A DNA stretch of 64,000 nucleotides from Paraphoma chrysanthemicola. Taxonomy: Eukaryota > Ascomycota > Dothideomycetes > Pleosporales > Phaeosphaeriaceae. The notes under the pieces were generated by a model that saw only the letters and a list, made by a program, of their open reading frames with translations, was not told the DNA's origin and searched no databases. Location: assembly GCA_020744225.1 (NCBI GenBank), contig JAGMWG010000009.1, forward strand, positions 806,001 to 870,000, in the 5' to 3' direction. Below are positions 1-11,788 of the stretch, piece by piece (the first letter of the stretch is position 1; each line of letters opens with the position of its first letter). A program made the position numbers and the translations under genes.

Positions 1-2515
1 TTGCGCCTTCTATCGATTCGTCCCTCGCATTGGCGGATGAGATGACCTGTACAGGTATGTCTGGAGCGCTCTGTGGCCCACCGGACTGTGCACCATCTGT
101 AGTGTGTGCTGGACGCCGAGGGCTGCCGTTGGAATAATATGAAAAGTCGTTAACGTTTCGATTATAATTTTGCACAGGCTGCTTTTCTCTCCGGATTGAC
201 CCATAATGGGGGGTAGCACGATCACCATGAGCTTGGCGTGAAGATTCACCAATCCCAGCAGTCGCGACGTCCAAATCTTTGGGCCGACTAGCCTCCACAC
301 GACCAAATACTGGCTTTTGAGATGCGCCATATTCGTCTCGAGATTTGTGCTCCAGCCCAGGGTTTCTCGGCTTTTCTTCTCGTTCGACTTCTGGGAATTC
401 TGAAGCTGAATGGTCATGCACTGGGCTGTGCGTAATCGCGCCCTCGTGTGTCCCGCCGATTGATTTTTCGCCATTCTTTTCGATAAAAACATGGTTGCTC
501 AGCTCTTTCATAATGATTGGAGTACGATAAGTGGTATGGCCGAGGGGAATACTCTTCAGTCTCTCAGTTTTCGAACATTTTTGCGAGGATCGCAGCGCTT
601 CAATGGGTTGTGAAGGGGCTGGTGATGGGATAAGCAACGTCGACTTCGGTTTGGAGGAAATTTGTCTTTCCGCATCGTTGTTGATTTCCAGAAGGGCGCG
701 CAGAACAGCGTCATCCGTATTTCGAGAAAACTCGTCGAGATTTGCAATCTCGCTTTGTGCCATCCTGACCAGGCTCTCCAGTTGCGAACACAAGGAAGTC
801 ATCGCAAGGCGGTCGCGAACACTCGTTTGGAGCATATTGTTTTCCACGAGACGTAGCACGTGCGGAGTCATTGTATCCGAACATCGCAAATGCCCTCGTA
901 AATAATCATGCCATCTCCGCACCTCTGGGAGAACCTCGATGCCGTTGTGGAATCGGTCGTAAGTCTTGCCATTCTTGTTATTCGATGGAGAGAGCCTTCT
1001 CAACTTTTCATATTGTCGGACACCCTGGAAGCCGAGCACCACCCAGGTGGCTGCCACAGATAGAACACAGCCAAATGACCATGTGTCTATGGACTGAGTG
1101 ACTTCTGATATTGTTCCGTCAGGCCTCTTCGCACGGGATACCTCAGGTGCACCTTTAACAAATGTTAGAATGCGTATATAGAGACGACAAGAAAGGCTCA
1201 CTGTAAGTGTCCGTGAAACCGTTTATGAACTCAGTCGGAACTCTTTCGCTGGTGGTGACAGGAGCAAATTTCGAGAGTCCAAAGTCAGCGAGCTTGAACT
1301 GGCCATGTACTCTGAGGATGTTGTCCGGCTTTATATCAGCATGCCATCTGTTACAATCTGTCAGACTGTGTTGGGACAGTATCCACTGAGCCCGAAAGAT
1401 TTGTGACTTACCCATGGAACTTGCGGGGCAATCCTCGCTCCCGCGGTATCTCTAAATTGTGAACGTGACGGATTGCCTTTGCTACCTCAAAGAGTGATTT
1501 CCAAAAGTCGATGATTTCTTCTGCCCTCACTGGAGGTATGTTGGTCTCATCCGCCCAGTATTCGTAAAGATCTTGCTCGCCAAACTCCAGGAGGAGATTG
1601 TATGTCTTGCGCTCCTCGGGATCTTGTGAGATAACGCCTTCGCCATAGTCGTGAGAATAACATCCCAAGCAGCGCACAATGGGCACTTCGGCGTTTATGT
1701 TCAACCCGGAGAATGCGTTGCGCTCCAGTTCATATATCGACTCTTTGTTCCCGATATACGATTTTAACGCCATCTGATAGCACTATTGACTCTGTCAGCG
1801 CGTACTATGACCACAGAGTGATCATTCGTACCTCACCAAACTCTGGGTCATTGACAATTGATTGTTTCAGCGCATCTCTGAGTGCATCGTCGCGAATCAG
1901 ATCTGCCTGCACAGCAACTCCATATATAGAAGCAGTAGCTCCTTTGTCCCCAAGTCGGATCTTACGACAAAACGGCACGATAACTTCCGTGCCTTGCAAG
2001 TTCTTGTCCATGTGGAAAGTGAATTCCAAAGGACAATACGCCCACTTTGCATTGTGGAAGACTTGTATTATGTTGTCTACTTCGCTAAGGGTAGGTATGA
2101 TCTTGTTCAGGTTGGATCGAAGGACTTGATAGCCCTCACCGCGTTCTAAGTATCGGTCGTGCATGTTCGAGTCGTAGAAGCGCTTGATGTAATGCCCAAG
2201 ATCGTGTTCGAGGAGCAGGCTGAGGACTCGCAGGCAGGCATTCCCGTAGCCTGCAGAATCTTGGAAGAGCTGGTTAGGCTCACCGAGTGGGTGTTCGTCG
2301 AATAGACGGTCAATCTTTCGTTGTGAGGCGCTGTCGGACGCAGTTCGTTTCCACCATTTTTCGAGTTCGGCAACGTGGACGAAGCATCGTTCCGGGCAGG
2401 GCAGCTCGGGGTCATGACAGTTGTCCTGGCAAGCCACCTCAGAGGTCCATTGCGTTTGCAGAAGCCGTTTGAATTCTACAAGGGTGGGAGACTGTTGTCG
2501 GTGTTGGGCAGCCAT
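1..2515 (-). CDS. Protein kinase-like protein, C-terminus cut by window edge
   Basis: Putative serine/threonine kinase read from four exons: 1832-2515, 1412-1773, 1202-1347 and 1152 to beyond base 1, with all phases agreeing. Residues 1 to about 227 are an N-terminal region I do not recognise. The kinase domain follows: an ALK motif (VAIK-type lysine) opens exon 2, HADIKPDN (catalytic loop) opens exon 3, then ADFGLSK (magnesium-binding DFG), YSAPEV (activation-segment end, split by intron 3) and DTWSFGC (helix F). The glycine-rich loop is not obvious. After the domain a long polar, probably disordered tail stays open to the window edge. An in-frame ATG at 2581 would add 22 residues; I prefer 2515 because the extra stretch looks unlike the rest. 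The arrangement resembles lineage-specific kinase-like families common in Dothideomycetes (inference). Substrate and pathway are unknown. Confidence 0.8.
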
Positions 2516-3340
2516 GGTGACGTGGATCCAACCGCGATGAAGGTTGTCCGGTGACCCATAGGATACGTAAATCGAGAACAAGGCTGCGCGAAAATTGTCA
2601 AATTGATAGTAAAATTACAAGGCGACAATCATGCAAGTGTAGAAGCGCAATGCGATGGAACGGATGATCTGGAAAACGAAGAGTCTGGAACTGTAATCGG
2701 TCGCGCAGAGCCTCAAGCTTTGAAGCACGACGCGCGGGGCGCATCACACTTATTGCGACAAGGTAGGTGCATTGACCATCTGCTGTACGGCATGACCTGG
2801 AGATATGGGGCCAATAGATGTATGGAGGACGATTGTGGCTGCAGCAAGCTGAGGACTGAATGAGGCAGCGAGGCTGCGCCTCTGACCCCGCGAAAGTGAT
2901 TGTTGAGCGCCTTCACACCAGGCAACAGCAACTGCTTTGACTTCGCGAAGGGATTATTGAGAACAGCTGCTACAGAAATTGACACCTTACCCCAAATGCA
3001 GCCCCGAATGCAGCAGGAATTCGTCGGTTTGCTGGCCTTCGAACACATTTGGGTGCAGTGGAACGCCTGTTCGCTAACCGCCGACCCCACCCCAACCCTT
3101 GAACGATGGGTTCCCGTCCGAGTTGTAACCCCGTGCTGTGACACGACCAATGCAGGGGTTCGCGAGCTCACGGAGAACGCTTGCAATGAGGCGCAAGGCG
3201 CCAGCCGCTTTTGCCGGAAGCTTCTTTTACTGCATATCTAATTGTTTTGCACCCACTGACTTTCTTCAATTCCACGGATCATATGTAGATCCTGGGCAAA
3301 GAACAGCAAAAGAGGTCCCACACGAACCACGCGCTGTTCG
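2516..3340. other. Intergenic region, no supported gene
   Basis: This holds the presumed promoter of the kinase gene and the 3' flank of the CorA-like gene. Short ORFs occur on both strands but overlap each other and lack splice support or recognisable motifs. Confidence 0.5.
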
Positions 3341-5356
3341 TCAGGCACTATGCAAAGGTTTGCCGCTAAAATCGTGTAATGGGAGCGGCGGATCACTTCT
3401 TTTTGAACGCATGGCACGCGTGCGACTTGGCTTCATGAACGTCGCCAAGGCGCGAGCTGAAGGCCAGGTCTGCTCACCCTGACCGGGTTCGGATTGCTGT
3501 AATTGGCGCAGCTTCTCGTTGTTATGTGGATGTAAGTCGCCTTTTAGTTCACAGATGATGTCTTTGATGCGTTCTGTGGTGCTCATGCCATTTCGTGACG
3601 CATCGTACATCTTATAAGTCGAGTATGCGATGAATAGCGTCAGTGCCGTGAGCGGGAGAGTGACCTGTAGCCAGCGTTCCAAGGCAAGTGAAGAGAATGA
3701 CACTTGTCTCTGACTGAGGCCAAATTCGTTCTGGTCTTGAAATTTGACAACATCCGTGCTGAAGAATGTCTGCTCTCGGTATAAGACAAAGCATCAAGAA
3801 CACAAAATTGATGGTGAACTTACCGATGTGAATGTTGCTGGTAGATATACTAGCGTCACGATAGTGACTATACGCATGACTACGGCTTCACGCTCAAGAT
3901 TCTTATTCAATCGCTCGGTTCGTTCCGTTGCTTGACCTTGCAAATGCTGCAGCACTAACTCCTTTCTGTCAGATATGATACTTACGAGAAGCTTTGCTCG
4001 TGAGGTCTGCATATGAAAATCGTTGATGATCTCGTTGAGCTGAGAGGCGAAGGTTCGAAGGTCATCCTCACAAGCCAGTTTGAGGGTGTCAGGGAAATCC
4101 TTGCGGTCGACGAGATCGACGTAGAACTTGTGAATCGAATTCAAGACATCTGTATTCGCTTCGAGGACCATAACTGCCTCGTTGGCCCGATCTTGCCAGT
4201 ACTGGAGGTCTTGGATGTGGTATGGCCGGTATTCCTTGTGGCTGTAGCCCTCTTCACGTCGACCGTAGACTGCCATGCCGCTCTGCGAATGTTTGTTAGG
4301 GGCTATGGATACTGCCGCTGTATAGTCAAACTCACCTCATGGTCAAGGACTTCTTCTAGCCATCTGATGTACCAACGCCAGTCTTCTGTGCACCAATGGC
4401 AGAACAGCAGCTGTGTCGATAGGCTGGAGCTTAGGGCTAATTCAGGAGTCGAGAACTGCTTACTCTCGGTCCTCCCGTTAGGGCCAACCAATTCGCGATA
4501 CTGATCGAGGAGATCATAGCCCCCCTTGGTGACAATCCATAATGTTCTACCTGTCTCAACGTCGAATTGATGATACACGGCTGTCTGACGTATGGACCAC
4601 TCGTCGTTCTTGATATTGTCATTATGTTTCTTCTTGAACTGAACACCCTTCAAGTTGTAGCAAAGCTGGTAGTGCTTGCCACTTCTCCCAAGCGAGGGAA
4701 GAGCGGGTCCAGTGGATGGAGCCTTCAACCTAACTTGATCTCGAAAGCCACTAAAACGCAGATCGTTGGCGTCACTTTGGGCACCAAAAACGAGCATGAA
4801 ATCCAGATACGTTGGCATGACTTGATGGTAGGTCATGATCGCTGCAAGACTCTCGCGTGTGGTTTTGAGCTTGTCGCGAGAATTTTCTCCATATATATAA
4901 CTGCTCGAATTAGTATGGGCAACTTGTTAACTGTCGATAGTCAATGCTTACATGAACCGGCATTTCGGATCTTTCTTGTGGGCGATCACTTGTTGCAGGC
5001 CCGTATCGTTTGGGTTGTCAACGAGCTCCACACCAAGCCAACGCTTGAGCTTCGCAGGAGAATGTATGTATTGCTCTTGCAACGCTGCATGCTGTCAGTC
5101 CATTAAAAGCAGATGGAACGATTTGCATGATCTCACCTGATCCATCAGCGGTCTCTAAATCGATGATCGGAACCTCGAAGGTTTTCTCGACGTTCTCCTG
5201 ACTTTCAACGAGGCAGAGATCTGGCTCAGCATTGTCAAGGCGAGTCCTGTACGACTTGAGTTTTGAGCTATACACCAATGTACTACTCGGGATCAAGCTT
5301 TCAGGATACTTGTCAAATCTGCGGTACGAGTCCTGAAATGCCAGTGGCAGCGTCAT
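3341..5356 (-). CDS. Fungal CorA-like membrane protein
   Basis: Five exons (5137-5356, 4952-5084, 4336-4900, 3824-4282, 3341-3769) give 601 residues with every junction in phase. The N-terminal two thirds is a soluble domain typical of fungal CorA-like proteins, with a MTYHQVMP segment near its middle. A long helical stretch follows, then two membrane segments at about 440-462 and 491-511, and a short basic C-terminal tail. This order (large cytosolic domain, two C-terminal helices) is that of CorA Mg2+ channels. The GMN loop motif that canonical CorA/Mrs2 channels carry after the first helix is absent; the residues there are PATFTSTFFSTD. Ion transport is therefore only inferred from fold, and the protein may have another role. 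The start at 5356 is the first ATG in frame near the conserved N-terminus. Confidence 0.88.
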
Positions 5357-5710
5357 GACGACGACACTTGCTAACGTAGCGGTGAGAGCAATAGCTTGGC
5401 AGCAAGCGAAAGAGCAGAAGAGGAGACTCCATTTTGAGGTGCGCGATGGCGAATAGCATTGCCTCTGAAGGCTGAGCTGAGGCTGTGATCTGGGAGCGTG
5501 ATGGGGGCAGGCTTGCATTGTGTACAAGGGCTGATTGGCACGGGTGCGCCTAAGCCCCACCAGCCGACAGCGCCTGCCTGCTTTCCCCTCCTCACCGGCA
5601 AGATACGAAACATGGCACAATCAATGCACGACGGGGTGTTTTCATTGTCTTCTTTTCTCTACCAACCAAGATTTTACGACGTGTGATGCTGGTGGCCAGT
5701 CCCTCCGACG

Positions 5711-6123
5711 CTAAAATGATGGTCGCCTAGTCCTCTTCTTCGCGTCACGTCGCTCCCTCAAGGCTCTCCTGTCACCCTATATCGCGATTGTCAGCCGCAT
5801 TCCCCAGACTATTCGCAGGCACTTACTTCTGACAATTCTTCTGGGATCTCAAATTGCCAGTACGCATTAAACTGGAGTTTTCATTAGTTATTTTCACTGA
5901 CTGTAACATTTTTTAGTCTTACTCTTTCTGGCTTGAACTCAGTATCTGTCCAAGACGGCCATTTTACTTGTAGAAAGTCCCTAATTTCTTCCCACGAAAA
6001 GTCGTCATATGCTGGGAACTTGTCTTGGACTCTGCTAGGTCTGACCTCGTAAGGTAAAGTTGGTCTGCGCTGCCTCGCCCGGTCACGATCCAAAGCAGGA
6101 TCGGTGCGGCGGCGTGAAAACAT
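5711..6123 (-). CDS. Small hypothetical protein, three exons
   Basis: An ATG at 6123 opens a frame that can be spliced twice. The first donor is GTAAGA after the PER codons, with a CCAG acceptor. The second donor is GTAAGT with an ATAG acceptor. Both introns fall between codons and the last exon ends at a TAG at 5711. The predicted product is about 105 residues. It starts and ends with arginine-rich charged segments and has a central acidic/aromatic part (YDDFSWEEIRDFL, then FNAYWQFEIPEELSE). There is no signal peptide, membrane helix or domain I recognise. Without the splices the frame stops after 79 residues. It lies about 350 bases upstream of the CorA-like start on the same strand. Function unknown; the conventional splice signals and composition make it a plausible real gene. 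Confidence 0.5.
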
Positions 6124-7462
6124 GCTGTGACTTGGTTCAGGTGATGGAAGCGGTGTTATTGACTGAGGCGAAGAGGGCTGAATTCCGGTAATGTTCTTAT
6201 CGCAACCTGGCCCATGTCTGGAAAATGGTGGACTTTATGTTGCCCTTCTGTGCGGCCTCAGCCGCATGACCCCAGAGATGGTGTAGTCCTCCAGGACACG
6301 GAACACTACCCTAACTACACCCCGACATCACATTTACAGCAACGCTGCATGTAGTGCAATCTGCGCACAAATCGTTGAACAGAACAAGTCGGCTATCATG
6401 CATGGTACTAGGCAGCCGCTCAGCTTATGCAACAAGGCTGAGATTGAGGGTTTGCCTGCTTCCTGCCTGATGTCCTATGGTGTGTCGCACGGCTGTGCTA
6501 TTGGCTGCGGGCATGAGTGCGCAGCACATTTGCTCGACACCTAAGGGGCCAAGCTTCGACATTGAGGGTTTTGAGGCTCTGCTGGATGCGAAGGAATCGG
6601 AGTTGGCCGGGGTAGTCATTGCGTCTACCTATGAACATAAGACGTGAATCATGACATAGTTATAAATATGATTCTGAAGGTGAAGACATTGAGATCTAGC
6701 AACAGAGATCAGCTACTCTTTTACGCGCTTTCGCATTGCCCTTGAAACCTCATGCATTAACGCCATTCGGATGCTGCGAACCATGTCGATCAGCCTGTCT
6801 CCTTTACCCATGCCAAATCAAGCCATAGACCAAGCCAACCGAGCATGAAGAGCTCTGGAAATACTTTGTGATGGTGGAGCGATGGTGACGCCATTGGACG
6901 TCCTCTCACACCCCTGAAGAGATTTGAAGCATCGTGTCTTTCACGCTTCTTGGAGAGTCGAAAGTAAGGACGTACTCGCTTGCGCAACTCCAGTATTGTG
7001 GCACTTGCGCAACGCTTTAGCGGCTCGTTTGGATTGTTCAATGTGGTGTAGGCATCCAGCCGTCCGTTTAGGTTAATATAGAGGAGTACCTTCCCAGCGT
7101 CTTGCCGTTATCTGCTTCGATGATACCCGCCTGTTTACGAACTCCCACTCTCCACGTGTGTGGGTGAACCGCGGACAGCACTGCCGATGATTATGAAGCG
7201 GTGAGGTCGGAGTGTTGGAGTTGTCGGAAGCAAAGCCGAGGCATACCCGCCGAAGGTTCGAGAGATCCTTGGCATTCGTTCGAGCGCGCTAATGATTTTT
7301 TAGCAGCACGAAGCACGCATCGTCAATTGCTGGCGCACCACCATATCCACCGTTCCCTCCAATCTGCATCCCATCATCTCTTCCCTGTCATTCTGCATAG
7401 AGCGGGAGTATCGGAGCACCTTTTGAGCTTTGTAGAACACAACCCCACATCCACTTTTCACA
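6124..7462. other. Intergenic region upstream of HSP60
   Basis: No supported coding region. It contains the HSP60 promoter and leader and the upstream region of the small gene at 5711-6123. Reading frames present are short and mutually overlapping. Confidence 0.5.
7252..7264 (+). promoter_or_regulatory. Candidate heat-shock element upstream of HSP60
   Basis: GAA, two bases, TTC, two bases, GAG: two and a half inverted nGAAn-type units about 200 bases before the HSP60 start codon. Heat-shock factor binds such arrays, and HSP60 is a classic target (established knowledge). Function at this site is inferred. Confidence 0.4.
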
Positions 7463-9336
7463 ATGCAAAGAGCATTTGCATCGCGGGCGCGGACTTCCGC
7501 CTTCAACCAGAGCTCCAAGCTCAGGACTACCGGCTTCAACCTCCAGCAACAGAGGTTTGCTCACAAGGTGCGTCAAATTGGCTCTATCCAAGTAACATCA
7601 AGCATGGCGATATTGATAGTGGCTGTAGGACCTCAAGTTTGGCGTTGAAGCACGAGCAGCTCTCCTCCAGGGCGTGGACACACTCGCAAGGGCTGTATCA
7701 ACAACATTGGGACCCAAGGGCCGGAATGTCCTCATCGAGTCCAGCTACGGCTCACCCAAGATCACAAAGGGTGTGTATAGAACTCTCTGCCATGATCAAT
7801 ACACAAGCTGACGTGACTTCAGATGGTGTAACGGTCGCAAAAGCCATCACCCTCCAGGACAAGTTCGAGAACCTCGGCGCCCGCCTGCTCCAGGATGTCG
7901 CCTCCAAGACCAACGAGGTTGCTGGTGACGGTACCACCACAGCCACCGTCCTTGCCCGCGCCATTTTCTCCGAGACTGTCAAGAACGTCGCCGCCGGATG
8001 CAACCCCATGGATCTGAGGCGCGGAACCCAGGCCGCTGTCGAGGCTGTTGTCGACTACTTGAGGGCGAACAAGAGGGACATCACAACCAGCGAGGAGATT
8101 TCACAGGTCGCTACTATCTCGGCCAACGGCGACACACATATTGGCAAGCTCCTTTCAAATGCTATGGAGAAGGTCGGCAAGGAGGGCGTCATCACTGTCA
8201 AGGAGGGCAAGACAACCGAGGATGAGCTCGAGGTCACTGAGGGCATGAAGTTCGACCGCGGTTACATCTCGCCTTACTTCATCACCGACACCAAGACCGC
8301 AAAGGTCGAGTTCGAGAAGCCCCTCATCCTCCTTTCCGAGAAGAAGATCTCCGCTGTCCAGGACATCGTCCCTGCTCTGGAGGCATCCCAGCAGCTCCGC
8401 CGACCCCTCGTTATCATCGCTGAGGATATTGATGGTGAGGCGCTTGCCGTCTGCATCCTCAACAAGCTCCGTGGCCAGCTCCAGGTCGCTGCTGTGAAGG
8501 CTCCTGGCTTCGGTGATAACCGCAAGTCTATTCTTGGCGATCTTGCTGTCCTCACCAACAGCACTGTCTTCAGCGACGACCTCGATATCAAGCTCGAGAA
8601 GGCTACCGCTGACATGCTCGGCTCCACTGGGTCCATCACCATCACCAAGGACGATACTGTCATTCTCAACGGCGAAGGCTCCAAGGACCAGGTTGCCCAG
8701 CGCTGCGAGCAGATCCGTGGAGTCATGGCTGATGCCTCTACGTCAGAATATGAGAAGGAAAAGCTGCAAGAGCGTCTCGCGAAGCTCTCCGGTGGTGTCG
8801 CAGTCATCAAGGTTGGTGGCGCTTCCGAGGTCGAGGTGGGCGAGAAGAAGGACCGCATCGTTGATGCATTGAACGCCACCCGCGCTGCCGTTGAGGAGGG
8901 TATCCTGCCCGGTGGTGGTACTGCTCTCCTCAAGGCTGCTGCCAACTCCCTGGCTGATGTCAAGGCTGCCAACTTTGACCAGCAGCTCGGAATTACAATC
9001 GTCAAGAACGCAATCACTCACCCCGCCCGCAAGATCGTCGAGAACGCCGGTGCCGAGGGCTCCGTCATCGTTGGCAAGCTCATGGACGAGTATAAGGGCG
9101 AATTCAACAAGGGTTTCGACAGCGCAAAGGGCGAGTACGTTGACATGATTGCGGCCGGTATCCTCGACCCCTTCAAGGTCGTCCGCACTGCTCTCGTAGA
9201 TGCCAGCGGTGTCGCATCACTTCTCGGTACCACCGAGGTCGCCATCGTTGAGGCTCCCGAGGAGAAGACCGGCCCACCAGCCGGTATGGGCGGCATGGGT
9301 GGTGGTATGGGAGGAATGGGAGGCATGGGCTTCTAA
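7463..9336 (+). CDS. hsp60: Mitochondrial chaperonin HSP60
   Basis: Group I chaperonin of the mitochondrial matrix. It assembles into heptameric rings and folds imported proteins in an ATP-dependent cycle with the HSP10 lid. Three exons (7463-7567, 7629-7770, 7823-9336) encode 586 residues. The first exon is an arginine/serine-rich, acid-free mitochondrial presequence. The mature part begins at KDLKFGVEAR and contains TLGPKGRNV, the ATP-site GDGTTTATVLA, MDLRRG, and a C-terminal GGM repeat tail ending in GMGF, as in other HSP60/GroEL proteins. Length matches the family. A longer reading frame from 7201 runs through both introns and is not the real start. A candidate heat-shock element lies about 200 bases upstream. 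Codon use is strongly biased to C-ending codons, as expected for high expression. Confidence 0.97.
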
Positions 9337-9987
9337 GCACAGGAACCCTAGCGCCGCTTTCCCGTTCTCCGTCCAGCTATACCCTTCCTTAGACCTCGAC
9401 TCTTTCCCAGCGGCGTTTTGCGTTCACGGTATGGGGATGATACTCCACTCATGTTTCTAATGATCTCTTTCAAAAGCGCAGCATAGTTCTTGGTTGTCTT
9501 TGGATTTTACTGTATAGTATCGTGTCTATGTAGAACACTCCTGGGAAGGACAAGATGCAAAAGCGAACAAGACAATGTAAACAAATATCAAATACAGCCT
9601 GTGCCTTGTTGTGAGCTGAACATGGGTTGTGCGATGAATAAGGATTGGTGGCGCGGTTGCCCCGGGCGCTCCTGCTGCTCCAGGAGACCCCCACCAAGCG
9701 TGCTCAAAATCGTGCTGGCCTTGCCCCGCCGCTCTTCAACATCAGCCTCAGCAACCTTGACCTAACACTCTCCACATCCGCTTCACAGCCTCCCGCACCC
9801 CCATCAATTGCCCACCACAACGATATTCATAGTCGACGTAAGCAGCTCCTTGGCGCAAACAGGCTCCCAACATTCACCGCCGGTCTTGCGCGCGCGGCAT
9901 GACGACGCTAACAGGCAACGCAGCACTGATAAAGCGGTCCGCGGCTCAGCAACTCTTCAACAACCCTCTCTCTCCACGCAGGACATA
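9337..9987. other. Intergenic: HSP60 3' flank and cofilin promoter
   Basis: No gene supported. The part nearest the cofilin start is rich in pyrimidine tracts (CTCTC, CCACC), typical of promoters and leaders of highly expressed filamentous-fungal genes. Confidence 0.5.
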
Positions 9988-10712
9988 ATGGTGAGTGCGC
10001 GATTGGTGAGATGAATATGTACGGTTGCTAAATTATTATCGACAGGCTCAATCCGGGTACGTACAGCACGCCAAACAGCTTGACACCTGACAGCTGTCTC
10101 CCCCACCTCGACCCCTCCACCGCATCGTCCTACCCGCACAGCACAGCGAATCTTTTCGGTACATATAGCAGACTAATGCGGCACCAGTGTCTCCGTCGCG
10201 CCTGAGTGCATCAGCACTTTCAACGAGCTGAAGCTCGGCAAAGATATCAAATGGATCATTTACAAGATCAGCGATGACTGGAAGGAGATCGTCGTTGAGG
10301 AGACCTCCAAGGAGGCCAACTTCGATGCATTCCGCGAGAAGCTCCTCAGCGCCAAGAGCAAAGACCGAAGGGGCAAGGAGGGTATTGGCGGTCGCTACGC
10401 CGTCTTTGATGTCGAGTACGAGCTCGAGAGCGGCGAGGGTACCCGAAGCAAGATCACATTCATCAGCTGGACACCAGATGATGCGCCGCAATACGTACGT
10501 CTACGCCCACACTCTCCCCCATCTCCGCCAGATCGCGACGGAGGTGATGTCTTAATCCATTTGCTAACCACGGACAGCCCCGCATGATGTACTCGTCCTC
10601 CAAGGAAGCCATCAAGCGCGCTCTCAACGGTCTCGCCGCTGATATCCAGGCCAACGACGCCGACGACATCGAGTGGGACAACATCAAGAGCCGCGTCTCC
10701 AAGGGCCGCTAA
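9988..10712 (+). CDS. cof1: Cofilin (actin-depolymerising factor)
   Basis: Small actin-binding protein that severs and depolymerises ADP-actin filaments; essential for actin turnover at growing tips and endocytic patches. Four exons: 9988-9990 (the ATG alone), 10046-10056 (11 bases), 10188-10494 and 10578-10712. The product is about 151 residues, the normal cofilin length, and is a single ADF-H domain. It starts MAQSGVSVAPEC, has the conserved WIIYKISDD strand, and carries a lysine/arginine-rich actin-contact region and a YSSSKEAIKRAL helix near the C-terminus. The two tiny 5' exons make the start invisible to simple ORF search, but phases agree and the N-terminal serine site regulated by phosphorylation in animals is positioned correctly. 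Confidence 0.95.
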
Positions 10713-11033
10713 GCGGCTCATCGCTTCTGTCGATTTCGCATAAAAGCAGGCATGCAGGAGCGATGGTTCTGGCACGAAGTAATGAGAAGAGCTTGATTCA
10801 CTCCCTGGATCACCTGAGCTTGAATGACAACAATAAGACTCTTGGAAGTGTGCAGTGACGCTGGCCTCATTGCGTCAATGGATCGTGATTGTTTCTTGAG
10901 CGATAGAGCAAGCAAAATTGTGATTCGTTGGCATTCTTTCAATCTCTTGTTGCTGATATATCTAGCTGTGACTTCTCCTCCCTAGGTATCGGCATCTGCC
11001 CCATGCTTGCTCGTCCTTCTATCGCTTCACAAC
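10713..11033. other. Convergent 3' flanks of cofilin and GET5
   Basis: About 320 bases between two convergent genes, expected to hold both 3' untranslated regions. No coding signal seen. Confidence 0.5.
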
Positions 11034-11788
11034 TCACTTGTTGCTCTCCCACGCACTCCTAAATATCCCACCTAACCTCTCCGCCTCAGCCTCATCCCTT
11101 GTCCTCTGCAAGATGAAACCCCTCAAGTCACTCCAGAACTCATCCGTAGCCACAACATCCTTTCCGCTCGGCCCTTGCGCCGCCGGCCCTCCTTCACTTT
11201 GTCCTCCAGCCAATCCCTTCTCCGCCTCACTCGGCGCCACGGCCGGCGGACTCGTCACAGGTGTCCCAACGGCCGCGCCAGCCATGACCATGACTCCAAA
11301 CTCCACATCCCCGCTAGTATTCTCGCCCAAGACCTCAGCCACGGTCTTTGAATCTGGGACCGGTTTCTTCTTATACAGGATCTTTATCTTGGATGCAGCT
11401 AGCGAGGCGTGGGTTGCATAGTGTATTTTCAGATCGTAAATTGAGGATTTTGACGGATCAGAAATGGGCAGAGAGGTTGTGGGGTGCGAAGGCTTCATGG
11501 GCTTGAGGGTGATGTTGAGAGCGGCGGTGCTGGAGGCATTGGGCGTATTGGACGTTTTCGGCTTTGGGGCGCGGGGGTGCGGTGGGTGGGGGAGACGGGG
11601 AAGGGTGTACTGTTATGAAATTAGCTGGGCTGCTACGAAGGGAGGAGAGGGAAAGAAAGAGGAAGATCTCAACGTACGGCGCCTTGAGCTGGGTATTGGC
11701 GCGCATCAGCGATGTGGTCTGAAGAGAGCTTGACCGGGCGCGCGTCGAGCGCTGTGAGGAAGGATTTGCAGAAGGCGAGTTCGGACAT
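11034..11788 (-). CDS. get5: Get5/UBL4A-type ubiquitin-like protein of the GET pathway
   Basis: Two exons (11678-11788 and 11034-11609) encode 228 residues. The N-terminus (MSELAFCKSFLTALDARPVK, later HIADARQYPAQGAYTLP) matches the Get4-binding segment of filamentous-fungal Get5 proteins. A divergent ubiquitin-like domain follows at about 70-145, with KIKILYKKKPVPDSKTV and a VMVMAG strand. Then come a low-complexity Pro/Ala/Gly linker and a C-terminal helical homodimerisation segment (FWSDLRGFI onwards). Get5 works with Get4 and Sgt2 to hand tail-anchored membrane proteins to Get3 in the cytosol (established knowledge). Such proteins are sometimes labelled cell-cycle control medial ring component in databases. 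The gene is divergent from NOP2 with 284 bases between start codons. Confidence 0.88.

Noticed and set aside
8274..9017. A 247-codon antisense ORF over HSP60
   Set aside because: A shadow of the C-ending codon bias of HSP60; composition is Ser/Arg-rich and no motif is present.
7201..9336. A 711-codon frame extending HSP60 upstream
   Set aside because: It reads through two introns and a non-coding leader; the spliced model starting at 7463 restores the family sequence and the mitochondrial presequence.
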